Of a stretch of DNA of 43,894 nucleotides, positions 7,976 to 16,305 are shown one piece after another; the stretch's first letter is position 1; the number at the start of each line of letters is the position of its first letter. The stretch comes from an uncultured Lachnospiraceae bacterium (GTDB lineage Bacteria > Bacillota > Clostridia > Lachnospirales > Lachnospiraceae), in NCBI GenBank assembly GCA_910585295.1, contig CAJUDE010000029.1, positions 1-43,894 of the forward strand. Direction: 5' to 3'. A model generated the notes under the pieces. It did no database searches. It was not told the origin of the DNA and worked only from the letters and a program-made list of their open reading frames with translations. Made by a program: the position numbers and the translations under genes.

Positions 7976-8438
7976 TTTGGCTCCCTCCTTGGCCGTCCGC
8001 CCCATGGGCTATTTTTTCCAGCCTGTCCAAACCTGTCAAAATCAGCTCCATCATCCGGTCCAAATCATTTTTCAAGTACAAATACCCTATCAGCGCCTCA
8101 AAACCCGTCGCCCTATGGTAATCTGCAACAGTTGCATTTTTTGCTATCGTATAGGATTTTGCGTTCTTCCCACGCCGGTACACAGCAAATTCCTCCTCCG
8201 TAAGCTCTGGCTTGAGCGCCCCAGCCATCTGAGACTGGGCGTGCGCCTTCACCAACTGGCTGGTCATCCTATGGAGGTCATTTACATGGGCGTTCCCCTT
8301 TGCAACCACCATAGACCGAACCACCAAATCGTAAATGCCATCCCCGATATAAGCCAATGCAAGGGAAGAATAGCTGCGGGGGTCTAGCCCCTCCATCCCA
8401 AACTTTCCTAAAATATATTCATTTATGCCCTTTTCCAT
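7950..8438 (-). CDS. mrnC: Mini-ribonuclease III (MrnC)
   Basis: A 162-residue RNase III catalytic domain without a dsRNA-binding domain, the signature of Mini-III, which matures 23S rRNA precursor ends in Firmicutes. Seen are LALAYIGDGIYDLVVR, which corresponds to the nuclease signature, and the second acidic cluster GFEALIGYLYL. It overlaps cysS upstream by 16 bases and rlmB downstream by 26. The order cysS-mrnC-rlmB is conserved in Firmicutes and supports the call. Confidence 0.94.
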   Translation of the reverse strand: MEKGINEYILGKFGMEGLDPRSYSSLALAYIGDGIYDLVVRSMVVAKGNAHVNDLHRMTSQLVKAHAQSQMAGALKPELTEEEFAVYRRGKNAKSYTIAKNATVADYHRATGFEALIGYLYLKNDLDRMMELILTGLDRLEKIAHGADGQGGSQNEVRGTDN

Positions 8439-9829
8439 TTTACCCCTTCTCTTGTATCTTCCAGGATAATTCCCTGTTCCAGGAGCATTCCGCGAATTTC
8501 ATCTGCCCTGGCGAAATTCTTTTCTTTTCTGGCCGCCTGGCGCTCTTCAATCAGCTTTTCAACCTCTTCATCCAGAATTTCTTCCTTACGTTCCACAATA
8601 ATCCCTAAAATATTGCATAATTCGCTGAGCCTTTGGTACAGCCGGTCCAGCAGCTCCTTAGATGAATTCCCATCCACATTTGTATTGATATATTTTACTA
8701 ACTCAAAGATTGCTGAAATCCCGTCTGCAGTATTGAAGTCATCATCCATCGCCGCTTCAAATTTCTGGACAAACGCGCCGCTTTCTTCCCACAGCCCTTG
8801 TTCTGTCCCTTGCATCTGCGCTGCCTGGGCGTTCTTTGACAAATGCTTCAAATTCTCGGCGCCATTGCAAATCCTGTCCAGGCCGCTTTTTGCCGCTTCC
8901 ATCAAGTCCGCGCTAAAATTCAGCGGGCTTCTGTAATGGGCGCTTAACATAAAAAACCGAAGGACCTGGAGGTCATATTTTTCACTAATTTCCCGCACAG
9001 TGAAAAAATTCCCCAGGGATTTCGACATTTTCTTATTGTCGATATTTAAAAATCCATTGTGGAGCCAGTATTTTGCAAAAAGCTTCCCATTGCAGGCCTC
9101 ACTTTGGGCAATTTCATTTTCATGGTGGGGGAAAATCAAATCCTCCCCTCCCGCATGGATGTCAATTTCTTCTCCAAGGTATTTTCTGGACATCACGGAG
9201 CATTCAATATGCCAGCCCGGGCGCCCCTGGCACCAGGGGGATTCCCAATAAGGCTCCCCTTCTTTCTTCGGCTTCCACAAAACAAAATCCAGGGAATCTT
9301 CTTTCTCTTCCCCTGTCACTTTAATATCCCTATGCCCCGCCTGCAAATCGTCCAGGTTCTTGTGGGAAAGCTTCCCATATTCCTCAAATTTCCTGGTGCG
9401 GAAATATACCGTCCCATCTGCCGCCGGATATGCATAGCCTTTTTCAATCAGCATGGAAATCATCTCAAGCATCCCGTCGATTTCTTCTGTCGCCAATGGA
9501 TGGGTGGTCGCCGGCTTTACATTCATCCCCGCCATATCTTTTTTGCATTCTGCAATGTAACGCTGGGAAACCTCCTGGGCAGAGACGCCTTCTTCTACTG
9601 CCTTTTTAATAATTTTGTCGTCCACATCGGTAAAGTTAGAGACAAAATTCACTTCATACCCTTTGTATTCCATATAACGCCTTACGGTGTCAAAAACAAT
9701 CATAGGCCTGGCATTCCCAATATGGATTAAGTTGTATACCGTAGGCCCGCACACATACATTTTCACCTTCCCTTCCTCCAAAGGGATAAATTCTTCTTTT
9801 TTCCTGCTCAATGTATTGTAAACTTTCAT
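8423..9829 (-). CDS. cysS: Cysteinyl-tRNA synthetase
   Basis: A 468-residue class I aminoacyl-tRNA synthetase that charges tRNA-Cys. The N-terminal CGPTVYN zinc/cysteine site, the HIGNARP form of the HIGH motif, GWHIECSVMS with the zinc ligands, and KMSKSLGNF are all present, with an anticodon-binding helical domain after that. AAGGAGG precedes the ATG at 9829 (MKVYNTLSRKKEEF). The open frame reaches 9919 but overruns into the intergenic segment after cysE. cysE lies just upstream, so serine acetylation and cysteine use are linked in one transcript. No T-box leader was seen before cysE or cysS. Confidence 0.96.
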   Translation of the reverse strand: MKVYNTLSRKKEEFIPLEEGKVKMYVCGPTVYNLIHIGNARPMIVFDTVRRYMEYKGYEVNFVSNFTDVDDKIIKKAVEEGVSAQEVSQRYIAECKKDMAGMNVKPATTHPLATEEIDGMLEMISMLIEKGYAYPAADGTVYFRTRKFEEYGKLSHKNLDDLQAGHRDIKVTGEEKEDSLDFVLWKPKKEGEPYWESPWCQGRPGWHIECSVMSRKYLGEEIDIHAGGEDLIFPHHENEIAQSEACNGKLFAKYWLHNGFLNIDNKKMSKSLGNFFTVREISEKYDLQVLRFFMLSAHYRSPLNFSADLMEAAKSGLDRICNGAENLKHLSKNAQAAQMQGTEQGLWEESGAFVQKFEAAMDDDFNTADGISAIFELVKYINTNVDGNSSKELLDRLYQRLSELCNILGIIVERKEEILDEEVEKLIEERQAARKEKNFARADEIRGMLLEQGIILEDTREGVKWKRA

Positions 9830-9861
9830 AAGTCCTCCTTTTTCCGTAACTACCATCGCCT

Positions 9862-10530
9862 TCACTGTCGGTTTTGCAATTCCCTGACCTCTTTCTCTAA
9901 GTCTATCATACGGTTGCACAGGGCGGAATTCTCATGCTGCAGCACAGTAATGTCCTCCATCACAGGGTCAGGCAGATGCACCTGGTCCATATCGCTCCGT
10001 GGGACCTTTACATTGTCGCGCTTTACAATCCTTCCCGGAACCCCTACCACCGTGCAATTGGGCGGCACTTCTTCTAACACGACGCTGCCTGCGCCAATCT
10101 TGCTGTTTTCCCCAATTGTAAAAGAACCAATAATTTTTGCCCCGGCGCTGACCATCACATTGTCGCACAACGTAGGGTGGCGCTTGCCTGTTTCTTTTCC
10201 TGTGCCGCCTAACGTCACCCCTTGGTACAGCGTTACATTGTCGCCGATTATGGTAGTTTCGCCAATAATCACGCCGCTCCCATGGTCTATGAAAAACCCT
10301 TTCCCTATCACGGCGCCTGGATGGATCTCTATCCCCGTTCTCCTGGCTGCCTTTTGGGAAATTCTCCTTGCCCGGAAATAATGCCCCTTTAAATACTGCT
10401 TATGGGCTTTCCGGTAACTGAGCATCACACGGAAACTGGGATATAGCAGCACCTCCAAAGGGGATTTGATTGCCGGGTCACGCTCTCGTATCACTTCAAA
10501 TTCTTCTTTTACATGCTTCCAAAATCCCAT
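9862..10530 (-). CDS. cysE: Serine O-acetyltransferase
   Basis: A 222-residue short-form CysE. It makes O-acetylserine from serine and acetyl-CoA, the first step of cysteine synthesis. The N-terminal helices (IRERDPAIKSPLEVLL) lead into a left-handed beta helix of hexapeptide repeats with IDHGSGVIIGETTIIGDNV and GVTLGGTGKETGKRHPT, which carry the catalytic Asp/His and the acetyl-CoA site. The C-terminal 30 residues look coiled-coil (EVRELQNRQ end). Start chosen at 10530 (MGFWKHVKEEFE) with AAGGA upstream; an in-frame ATG at 10563 lacks one. Confidence 0.94.
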   Translation of the reverse strand: MGFWKHVKEEFEVIRERDPAIKSPLEVLLYPSFRVMLSYRKAHKQYLKGHYFRARRISQKAARRTGIEIHPGAVIGKGFFIDHGSGVIIGETTIIGDNVTLYQGVTLGGTGKETGKRHPTLCDNVMVSAGAKIIGSFTIGENSKIGAGSVVLEEVPPNCTVVGVPGRIVKRDNVKVPRSDMDQVHLPDPVMEDITVLQHENSALCNRMIDLEKEVRELQNRQ

Positions 10531-10579
10531 AGTGCAAATTCCTTTCAAAGGTATGCTAACCACAACGCATTTTTTAACC

Positions 10580-11593
10580 TCACACCCATTCCCTTAGGGA
10601 AACACGGGTATGTTCCAGAAGCGCCTGCGCAAGCTCCTGGATATCCATCTTTTTTTCAGGAAGCTTCCCTGACATCCTTTCTATCCTGCCGCCATCCCTA
10701 TCAATCTCAATGCGGTATGCCCCAGCGTTCTTTGGGACCATTGCATCCTGGACCATCACTTCAAAAGAATGGCCTTCCTCACTTTTTAGCAGGGACACAA
10801 ACTCCCTTAAGCTGGCAATGCGGAACATCATTTGAAATTCACAGAACTGAATTTCCAGCCCTGGCAGCGCGGCATGGCATAACATATCCCGCCACCCCTG
10901 AATTTCTGGGCTTAACAAAAGTTCCTGGATTTCCGCCTTTGGCTCCCCTTGTTCCACCCCATACACAAGGATCCCTTTCAGCAGCCCTTGGTATTTTAAC
11001 AGCAGCAGCCTGCCATGCTCCGCATGGGTTTCTGCCATCAGCCGTTTATAATAATCCATATCCCGCTTTATAAATATATGATAATCCCTTTCCAGAATAT
11101 TATTGGAAAATTCTGCCGCCTGGGCGAGGTCCCCTTCCTGCGCTTCCTGCCACGTATACCCGCTGGGAACGTCTGCTTCTGCTTCTGCCCCCGCGACGCC
11201 CTGGCAGGGAAAAAATACAAATCCCTGCCCCTTATAATAGGCAGGGTCCGCAGGCAAAAGGAACGTAAAGGGAACCTGCATGCGCTCCATATCCTGCAGC
11301 GCATATTCCATCACACGCCCCATCTTCCCCTGCCTGCGGCAGCTTGGATGGGACGCGACCGCCACAATATACGGAAGTTTCCGCAAATGCCCATAGATTT
11401 GGATCGTGTATGGGTTTAGGTGCATCATTACCTGAACCATATCCGCTTCTTCCATCACAAGCACTTGATTGTCCCTGGTTTTCCATTGGAAATAATAATC
11501 CACAAATTCCTTGGGGTCCTCAGGAAAAACCGCTTCATACATTGCCCTTGCCTTCTGTTTTTCGTGCTGTTTTACATAACGTATCTGTTCCAT
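10580..11593 (-). CDS. GNAT acetyltransferase, Eis-like
   Basis: A 337-residue protein with a GNAT fold in the first half: VAVASHPSCRRQGKMGRVMEY is the acetyl-CoA pyrophosphate loop, followed by FLLPADPAYYKGQGF. The second half resembles the extra GNAT-like plus SCP2-like domains of the Eis family. The product is unusually long for a simple GNAT, which fits Eis-like enzymes that acetylate amines. It sits between ispF and cysE in the run with gaps of 10 and 49 bases. Its substrate is unknown. Confidence 0.82.
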   Translation of the reverse strand: MEQIRYVKQHEKQKARAMYEAVFPEDPKEFVDYYFQWKTRDNQVLVMEEADMVQVMMHLNPYTIQIYGHLRKLPYIVAVASHPSCRRQGKMGRVMEYALQDMERMQVPFTFLLPADPAYYKGQGFVFFPCQGVAGAEAEADVPSGYTWQEAQEGDLAQAAEFSNNILERDYHIFIKRDMDYYKRLMAETHAEHGRLLLLKYQGLLKGILVYGVEQGEPKAEIQELLLSPEIQGWRDMLCHAALPGLEIQFCEFQMMFRIASLREFVSLLKSEEGHSFEVMVQDAMVPKNAGAYRIEIDRDGGRIERMSGKLPEKKMDIQELAQALLEHTRVSLREWV

Positions 11594-11603
11594 TACAATT
11601 CCC

Positions 11604-12071
11604 TTATAGAATCAGGCATGCCGCCTGGGCTGCAATCCCCTGTTGGCTCCCGGTAAACCCCAGCCCTTCTTCTGTTGTGGCCTTGATATTGACCTGCCGC
11701 TTGGAAATATGCAGCGCATGCGCCACATTTTCCTCCATCTCTCCAATAAAAGGGCGCAGCTTAGGCTTCTGGGCTATCACCGTTGCGTCTATATTCCCCA
11801 CTTCATAGCCCTCCTTTGCCAAAAGCTCCCTTACATTCGCCAAAAGCTCCAAACTTGAAATCCCCCGATAAACCTCGTCCGTATCCGGGAAATGCTGCCC
11901 AATATCCCCAAGGGCAGCCGCGCCAAGCAAGGCGTCCATAATCGCATGCACTACCACATCGGCATCGGAATGCCCATCCAGGCCCATGGCGTGCGGGATT
12001 TCCACCCCGCCCAAAATTAATTTCCTTCCCTCTTTCAATCTATGCACATCATAGCCTGTCCCAACTCTCAT
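11604..12071 (-). CDS. ispF: 2-C-methyl-D-erythritol 2,4-cyclodiphosphate synthase
   Basis: A 155-residue IspF, the cyclase step of the non-mevalonate isoprenoid pathway. The metal ligands Asp8 and His10 are in GTGYDVHRL, followed by GLDGHSDADVVVHAIMDALL, GDIGQHFPDTD and the C-terminal ATTEEGLGFTG motif. GAGGGAACTGG precedes the ATG. Gaps to apt (10 bases) and to the GNAT gene (10 bases) show one operon. ispD is not in this window. Confidence 0.96.
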   Translation of the reverse strand: MRVGTGYDVHRLKEGRKLILGGVEIPHAMGLDGHSDADVVVHAIMDALLGAAALGDIGQHFPDTDEVYRGISSLELLANVRELLAKEGYEVGNIDATVIAQKPKLRPFIGEMEENVAHALHISKRQVNIKATTEEGLGFTGSQQGIAAQAACLIL

Positions 12072-12081
12072 CCAGTTCCCT

Positions 12082-12606
12082 CTAATTCCCTTCGTATGTA
12101 ATAATGCTGTCGACGTTATAGCCAGACAGCTTCTCCCTTCCTTTTAGCCCGGCAAGCTCCATCACAAAACAAATTTTAACTACCTGGCCGCCCAGCTTCT
12201 CAATCAGCCCAATAATTGCTTCAATCGTACCGCCTGTGGCAATTAGGTCATCAATAATTACGACCTTCTGCCCAGGGCGTATGGCGTCTTTATGGATTTC
12301 AATCACTGCGCTCCCATATTCCAGGTCATATTCTGCAGAAATCGTTTCACAAGGCAGCTTGCCCTTTTTACGGACTGGGACAAAACTCTTATGTGCCTCA
12401 TAAGCCACTGGCACCCCAAAAATAAAGCCCCTGGACTCAGGCCCTACCACCACGTCGTATTCTACGCCCTCCAGGCTTTCCAACAATTTATCAATGGCAA
12501 GGTGCAGGCCGTTTGCATCTTGCAGGATGCTGGTCACATCACGGAATATAATGCCTGGTTCCGGGAAATCTGGTATGCTTCTTACATAATCGTCTAATTT
12601 TTTCAT
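12082..12606 (-). CDS. apt: Adenine phosphoribosyltransferase
   Basis: A 174-residue type I phosphoribosyltransferase that salvages adenine to AMP with PRPP. IPDFPEPGIIFRDVTSIL at the N-terminus is typical of Apt, VVGPESRGFIFG binds the base side, and VVIIDDLIATGGT is the PRPP loop. Start at 12606 follows GGAGGAGG. It is 27 bases downstream of glf and 10 bases upstream of ispF. Confidence 0.96.
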   Translation of the reverse strand: MKKLDDYVRSIPDFPEPGIIFRDVTSILQDANGLHLAIDKLLESLEGVEYDVVVGPESRGFIFGVPVAYEAHKSFVPVRKKGKLPCETISAEYDLEYGSAVIEIHKDAIRPGQKVVIIDDLIATGGTIEAIIGLIEKLGGQVVKICFVMELAGLKGREKLSGYNVDSIITYEGN

Positions 12607-12633
12607 TATTTTCCTCCTCCAATTCCTCTTCTG

Positions 12634-13734
12634 TCACAAATGCTCTTTGGCGCATTCCAAAGCCGACTCAATGGTATCGTCCATATCATAATATTTATAC
12701 TGGCCCAGACGGCCGCCAAAAATTACGTTCCCTTCTTTCTTTGCCAGCTCTTGGTACCTTCCATACAATTCTGCATTTTTTTCATCATTCAGCGGATAAT
12801 ATGGCTCGTCCCCTTTGCTCCATGCCTTAGGGTATTCCCTGGTAACCACTGTCTTTGGCTGAGTCCCATATTCAAAATGCTTATGCTCAATGACCCTGGT
12901 ATAGGGAACCTCATATTCCGTATAATTGACCACCGCGTTCCCCTGATAATTTTCCTCTTCCAACACCTCTGACTCAAACCTGAGGGAACGGTATTCCAGT
13001 TCCCCAAAGCAATAGCCAAAATATTCATCCACCATGCCGGTGTATACGACAGCCCCAGCCAGCCCCTGATAATGCTCCCGCTGAGCAAAGAAATCCTTAT
13101 TCAGCCTGACTTCTGTCCCTTCCAACATTTTTTCTACCATTTTGGTATAGCCGCCTATAGGGATCCCTTGGTAATTGTCATTAAAATAATTATTGTCATA
13201 AGTAAACCGTACCGGAAGGCGTTTTATAATAAAGGCAGGAAGCTCTGTGGCGCGCCTCCCCCATTGCTTTTCTGTATACCCTTTCACCAGTTTCTCATAT
13301 ACGTCTGGCCCAACTAAATTAATTGCCTGCTCCTCTAAATTCTTCGGGCGCCCCACTGCCCGTTCCCGCTTTTGGCTTTCTATCTTTTCCTTAGCTTCCT
13401 TTGGGGACACCACCCCCCAGAGCTTGTGGAATGTGTTCATATTAAAGGGTAAATTATAGATTTCCCCTTTATAATTTGCCACTGGCGCATTGGTATACCG
13501 GTTAAACTCTGCAAACTGGTTCACATAGCCCCACACCTCCTGATTGGAAGTATGGAAGATATGCGCCCCATATTCATGCACTTGGATCCCCTCTACCTCT
13601 TTCGTATAAATATTGCCGGCAATATGCCCGCGTTTCTCTATGACAAGGCATTTCTTCCCTGCTTTTTTAGCTTCCTGTGCGAACACCGCGCCGAACAGCC
13701 CAGCCCCTACAATCAAAAAATCATATGTTCCCAT
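12634..13734 (-). CDS. glf: UDP-galactopyranose mutase
   Basis: A 366-residue flavoenzyme that interconverts UDP-galactopyranose and UDP-galactofuranose for cell-surface glycans. The FAD dinucleotide fold begins IVGAGLFGAVFAQEAKKAG with IEKRGHIAGNIY, followed by the family segments EYGAHIFHTSN, YTEKQWGRRATELPAF and GGRLGQYKYYDMDD. It opens the minus-strand run, with a consensus promoter at 13805-13833 and the apt start 27 bases after its stop. No other galactofuranose or capsule genes are near, so its position at the head of a housekeeping operon is notable. Confidence 0.95.
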   Translation of the reverse strand: MGTYDFLIVGAGLFGAVFAQEAKKAGKKCLVIEKRGHIAGNIYTKEVEGIQVHEYGAHIFHTSNQEVWGYVNQFAEFNRYTNAPVANYKGEIYNLPFNMNTFHKLWGVVSPKEAKEKIESQKRERAVGRPKNLEEQAINLVGPDVYEKLVKGYTEKQWGRRATELPAFIIKRLPVRFTYDNNYFNDNYQGIPIGGYTKMVEKMLEGTEVRLNKDFFAQREHYQGLAGAVVYTGMVDEYFGYCFGELEYRSLRFESEVLEEENYQGNAVVNYTEYEVPYTRVIEHKHFEYGTQPKTVVTREYPKAWSKGDEPYYPLNDEKNAELYGRYQELAKKEGNVIFGGRLGQYKYYDMDDTIESALECAKEHL

Positions 13735-13804
13735 CCGTTCTCCTTCTGCCCTTTCCCAAAGCTTTCAACACGCCAACCCCTCTGATATTTGGCGTTTCTT
13801 TATC

Positions 13805-13833
13805 AGTATAGTATAACAAACTGGTTTTCACAA
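13805..13833 (-). promoter_or_regulatory. Promoter of glf and the downstream run
   Basis: TTGTGA (13833-13828), a 17-base spacer and TATACT (13810-13805) on the minus strand, about 70 bases upstream of glf. It is the only strong promoter seen ahead of the nine-gene run. Confidence 0.7.
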
Positions 13834-13934
13834 GATATTTTTCCGCAAAATATATGAAAAAAACCCCAATTCTTTCCAAAATTTTAACACACAACCTGCC
13901 TATTTTCTGTTATAATGGCATTGAGGTGATTCAA

Positions 13935-14099
13935 ATGGCAGTTAGCAATATTCTCAACTCAGACAATATGGAACTGTTAGAGAAATTACAAATCGAGAAC
14001 CGGCTTCTAATAGAAGAAAATAAAAAACTAAACGATACCGTGGGCTGGATGCACGACACCATTTGGCGTCTGGTACGCATACAACGTACAGAAAGTTAA
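13935..14099 (+). CDS. Small coiled-coil protein of unknown function
   Basis: A 54-residue protein, MAVSNILNSDN at the start, then a charged heptad-like stretch (MELLEKLQIENRLLIEENK) that predicts a coiled coil and a tryptophan-bearing tail. GAGGTGAT at 13923-13930 precedes the ATG at 13935. A TATAAT box at 13911-13916 puts the transcription start close to that site, so the leader is very short. A clear terminator follows at 14139. I do not recognise the family. The tight promoter-RBS-ORF-terminator unit is the main support for it being real. Confidence 0.65.
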   Translation: MAVSNILNSDNMELLEKLQIENRLLIEENKKLNDTVGWMHDTIWRLVRIQRTES

Positions 14100-14138
14100 T
14101 TCTACGCAACGTACAAAAGTGAATTTTACTCTATGGCA

Positions 14139-14166
14139 AACCGGCAGCCACACTGCCGGTTCTTTC
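14139..14166 (+). terminator. Rho-independent terminator of the small gene
   Basis: AACCGGCAG at 14139-14147 pairs perfectly with CTGCCGGTT at 14153-14161 around a 5-base loop, followed by CTTTCC. Confidence 0.75.
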
Positions 14167-14231
14167 CATGCTTTTTTACACTTATTCCCGCGGCAATAGG
14201 CCAAGCGGCCGCGCCCACGCGGATATTTGCT

Positions 14232-14307
14232 AAATGCCGCCGGGGAAAATCCCCCGCCCCTTGGGGGAGGGCAAGCTAGGACAGCCCCAGCTTGCTATGG
14301 GGCATTT
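14232..14307. other. Compact multi-stem inverted-repeat structure
   Basis: AAATGCC at 14232-14238 pairs with GGCATTT at 14301-14307 as an outer stem. Inside it are GCAAGCT (14271-14277) with AGCTTGC (14289-14295), and GC-rich hairpins from the CCGGGG and CCCCTTGGGG runs. The whole could fold as a branched structure. It lies between convergent genes, 33 bases past the NYN gene stop. Part of it (CCCCATAGCAAG on the minus strand) recurs at 35103. It may be a terminator complex or a structured repeat. Confidence 0.5.
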
Positions 14308-14339
14308 GGCCTCCTCTATCAATCAAAAGGCATGGCAGT

Positions 14340-15158
14340 TTAGAAATAATCTTCCCGTTTCTTAACCAGCACAATTTTAGTGATCCCATTGCTGGAATCG
14401 TCTTTCCTCGTCTGTAATTCTGGAAAAGACTCAATTAATTTGCCAAATTTATGGAACCCATAATTCCTACAGTCAAAATCAGAGTACATTTTCTGGATCA
14501 TATTCCCAAGTTCCGACAAATACATCCATCCATCTTCATCTGAATTTTCATCCAAAAGGGAAATCACCGTGGCCTTAATGGATTCCAGGTTCGTGATAGG
14601 CTCCGCATCGTCCCTTGCCACTGTTTTCTCTGGTTCAAAGTTCCTGCTAAACTGCCGTTTCCACCTCTCCTGTGTATTATTTCTTGGTTCCGGGTTATTA
14701 TTCCTGGGTTTCGTATTATTGTTCTTATACAAAACGTCCAATGTCTTAAACTGTTCGCATGCCCTTACGAAAGGCGTTGGGGTCTTGCTCTCCCCCATGC
14801 CCACCACCCGCTTCCCCGATTCCCTTAGGCGCATGGCAAGCTTGGTAAAATCACTGTCTGAAGACACTATAATAAACCCATCCACATCACAAGTATATAA
14901 AACATCCATGGCATCAATAATCATTGCTGAATCTGAAGAATTCTTCCCCACCGTATAATTGTACTGCTGGATTGGGGTCAGGGAATTCTCCAACAAGGAA
15001 TCCTTCCAGGAATTTTTAGAGCTGGAAGTCCAATCCCCATAGATCCTCCGAATGGTTACATTGCCCAATGTCTGCGCTTCTTTTGTAACAATCTCGATAT
15101 ATTTTGAAGATACATTGTCCGCATCAATCAATAGGGCATATTTCTTTTCTTCATCCAT
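14340..15158 (-). CDS. NYN-domain RNase-like protein with OST-HTH/LOTUS domain
   Basis: A 272-residue protein. Residues 1-145 form a NYN (PIN-like) domain: ALLIDADNVSSKY holds the first acidic residues, SSDSAMIIDAMDVLY and GFIIVSSDSDFTKLAMRL hold the later ones. A low-complexity Asn/Arg linker follows (NNNTKPRNNNPEPRNN). The C-terminal 75 residues (LESIKATVISLLDENSDEDG onward) look like an OST-HTH/LOTUS RNA-binding domain. The LabA/DUF88 group has this plan. RNA cleavage or RNA binding is inferred. It has its own promoter at 15192-15220. Confidence 0.87.
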   Translation of the reverse strand: MDEEKKYALLIDADNVSSKYIEIVTKEAQTLGNVTIRRIYGDWTSSSKNSWKDSLLENSLTPIQQYNYTVGKNSSDSAMIIDAMDVLYTCDVDGFIIVSSDSDFTKLAMRLRESGKRVVGMGESKTPTPFVRACEQFKTLDVLYKNNNTKPRNNNPEPRNNTQERWKRQFSRNFEPEKTVARDDAEPITNLESIKATVISLLDENSDEDGWMYLSELGNMIQKMYSDFDCRNYGFHKFGKLIESFPELQTRKDDSSNGITKIVLVKKREDYF

Positions 15159-15191
15159 TTTACCTCTCCTTTACTCTGTTTTCCGCCATCC

Positions 15192-15220
15192 ATTATAATA
15201 CTTTCTGCCACTAGAAACAA
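15192..15220 (-). promoter_or_regulatory. Promoter of the NYN-domain gene
   Basis: TTGTTT (15220-15215), 17 bases, TATAAT (15197-15192) on the minus strand, 34 bases upstream of the start codon. Confidence 0.7.
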
Positions 15221-15325
15221 CCATACTTACAAAGAAAGAATAACTTTTCCCATTTTGCCCATACTAACTAGCATAACGGATATAATGTGATTTGCAACTT
15301 GGTTTACCTACTAGGAGGTGATGTT

Positions 15326-15478
15326 ATGGCGTCTTATATCGCTCCCGGCATACAGGATAAATTTGACACGCTGTCGCCTGAGCTAAAAAACTGCATTCTG
15401 GCACGCGAGGTCAGGCTGCATACCCTGCAGGATTTAATCCATGTGCTGGAAGAAATTGTGCAAGAAGGGGAATCCTAA
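15326..15478 (+). CDS. Small protein of unknown function
   Basis: A 50-residue soluble protein, MASYIAPGIQDKF at the start, then a helical, charged remainder ending VLEEIVQEGES. AGGAGGTGATGTT before the ATG at 15326 is an excellent ribosome binding site, better than that of the longer frame from 15287. TATAAT at 15281-15286 is a likely -10 box, without a good -35. I do not recognise a family. The strong translation signal supports the gene. Confidence 0.65.
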   Translation: MASYIAPGIQDKFDTLSPELKNCILAREVRLHTLQDLIHVLEEIVQEGES

Positions 15479-15593
15479 CCCTTGGGCAGCCCTTTACAGC
15501 GGCGGGCGGTGAAAGGACCCCGCCTGCCGGGCGCCCCTTGCAAAAGCGCCTTGTATATCCTTGGCAAAAGGCAAGGCTCCCTTAACAACTGGA

Positions 15594-15623
15594 AAATGGG
15601 CGCAAGCATGCCCGCGCCCATTT
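15594..15623. terminator. Hairpin between convergent small genes
   Basis: AAATGGGCGC at 15594-15603 pairs perfectly with GCGCCCATTT at 15614-15623. It lies just past the stop of the minus-strand gene at 15628 and after the plus-strand small gene. The A-run and T-run at its ends are short, so it may work weakly in both directions. Confidence 0.5.
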
Positions 15624-15627
15624 GACA

Positions 15628-15852
15628 TTACCCTTTGATTGTCATGCAGCTATCAAGAGTTGCCATTGCTTCCTCCACTGGACGGTGCAATTCCCTTTCC
15701 TGCGCGCTGTCAATCAGCTCAAAGGTTTTGTGCAGGCCGCTAATTTGCTGGTCCAGCTCATATAAATCTTCCCTTCTGTTACGGTTATGGCTCCCTTCCT
15801 GCAGCTTATTTTCCACTTTTTCCATCAAATAATCCAATTCAATTTTTACCAT
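15628..15852 (-). CDS. Small helical protein of unknown function
   Basis: A 74-residue charged, mainly helical protein (MVKIELDYLMEKVENKLQE at the start; a coiled-coil is likely in the first half). Start chosen at the ATG at 15852, 9 bases after AGGAGG; a GTG one codon upstream is possible, and the longer open frame to 15966 lacks a site. No family recognised. It is divergent from the Cro/CI-type regulator at 16064. Confidence 0.6.
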   Translation of the reverse strand: MVKIELDYLMEKVENKLQEGSHNRNRREDLYELDQQISGLHKTFELIDSAQERELHRPVEEAMATLDSCMTIKG

Positions 15853-16063
15853 CACAGCATCCCTCCTGCCCTTGCAGAACCTCCAGAACATTCTGCTGGC
15901 AAGGATAGCATGCCCAAAGCTTCTCCATTCCATACCGCTTTTGTGGGAAATATGGCTGAAAACCACTGCCCTTCATTTTCCACCCTCTATGGAAGCTCCA
16001 ATACATATTCCTGTTTTTTCTGGACAAACTCTATCCTATATGCAAATACGAGGTGATATCGAA

Positions 16064-16264
16064 ATGAAAATTATGCTTGGACAGATGTTAGACCAAAAAG
16101 GGATTTCCCAAAATAAATTAGCAAAAGATACTGGAATCTCAATTTCCACGCTCAGGAACTTAAACCATAACCGGACAACCCGCATCAGTTTTGATGTGTT
16201 AGAAAAGCTCTGTGTTTACCTGGGCTGTACCGTGGGTGACCTCCTATGCCTGGAGCAAGTGTAG
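16064..16264 (+). CDS. Cro/CI-type HTH transcriptional regulator
   Basis: A 66-residue single-domain helix-turn-helix protein of the Xre/YozG kind. The HTH is GISQNKLAKDTGISISTLR with the downstream helices SFDVLEKLCVYLGCTVGDLL. GAGGTGATATCGAA precedes the ATG at 16064; the open frame reaches back to 15872 but only by running antisense through the adjacent promoter region. Targets are unknown. It may act on the divergent small gene. A terminator follows at 16306. Confidence 0.85.
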   Translation: MKIMLGQMLDQKGISQNKLAKDTGISISTLRNLNHNRTTRISFDVLEKLCVYLGCTVGDLLCLEQV

Positions 16265-16305
16265 CTGCCCTGGGCATACGGCATGGCGGTTACTCCGCCG
16301 CACAA

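Noticed and set aside
9059..9730. 223-codon plus-strand open frame opposite cysS
   Set aside because: Complement of a well-supported synthetase gene, with no translation signal.
10531..10579. T-box or cysteine attenuator upstream of cysE
   Set aside because: The gap is only 49 bases and holds no T-box sequence.
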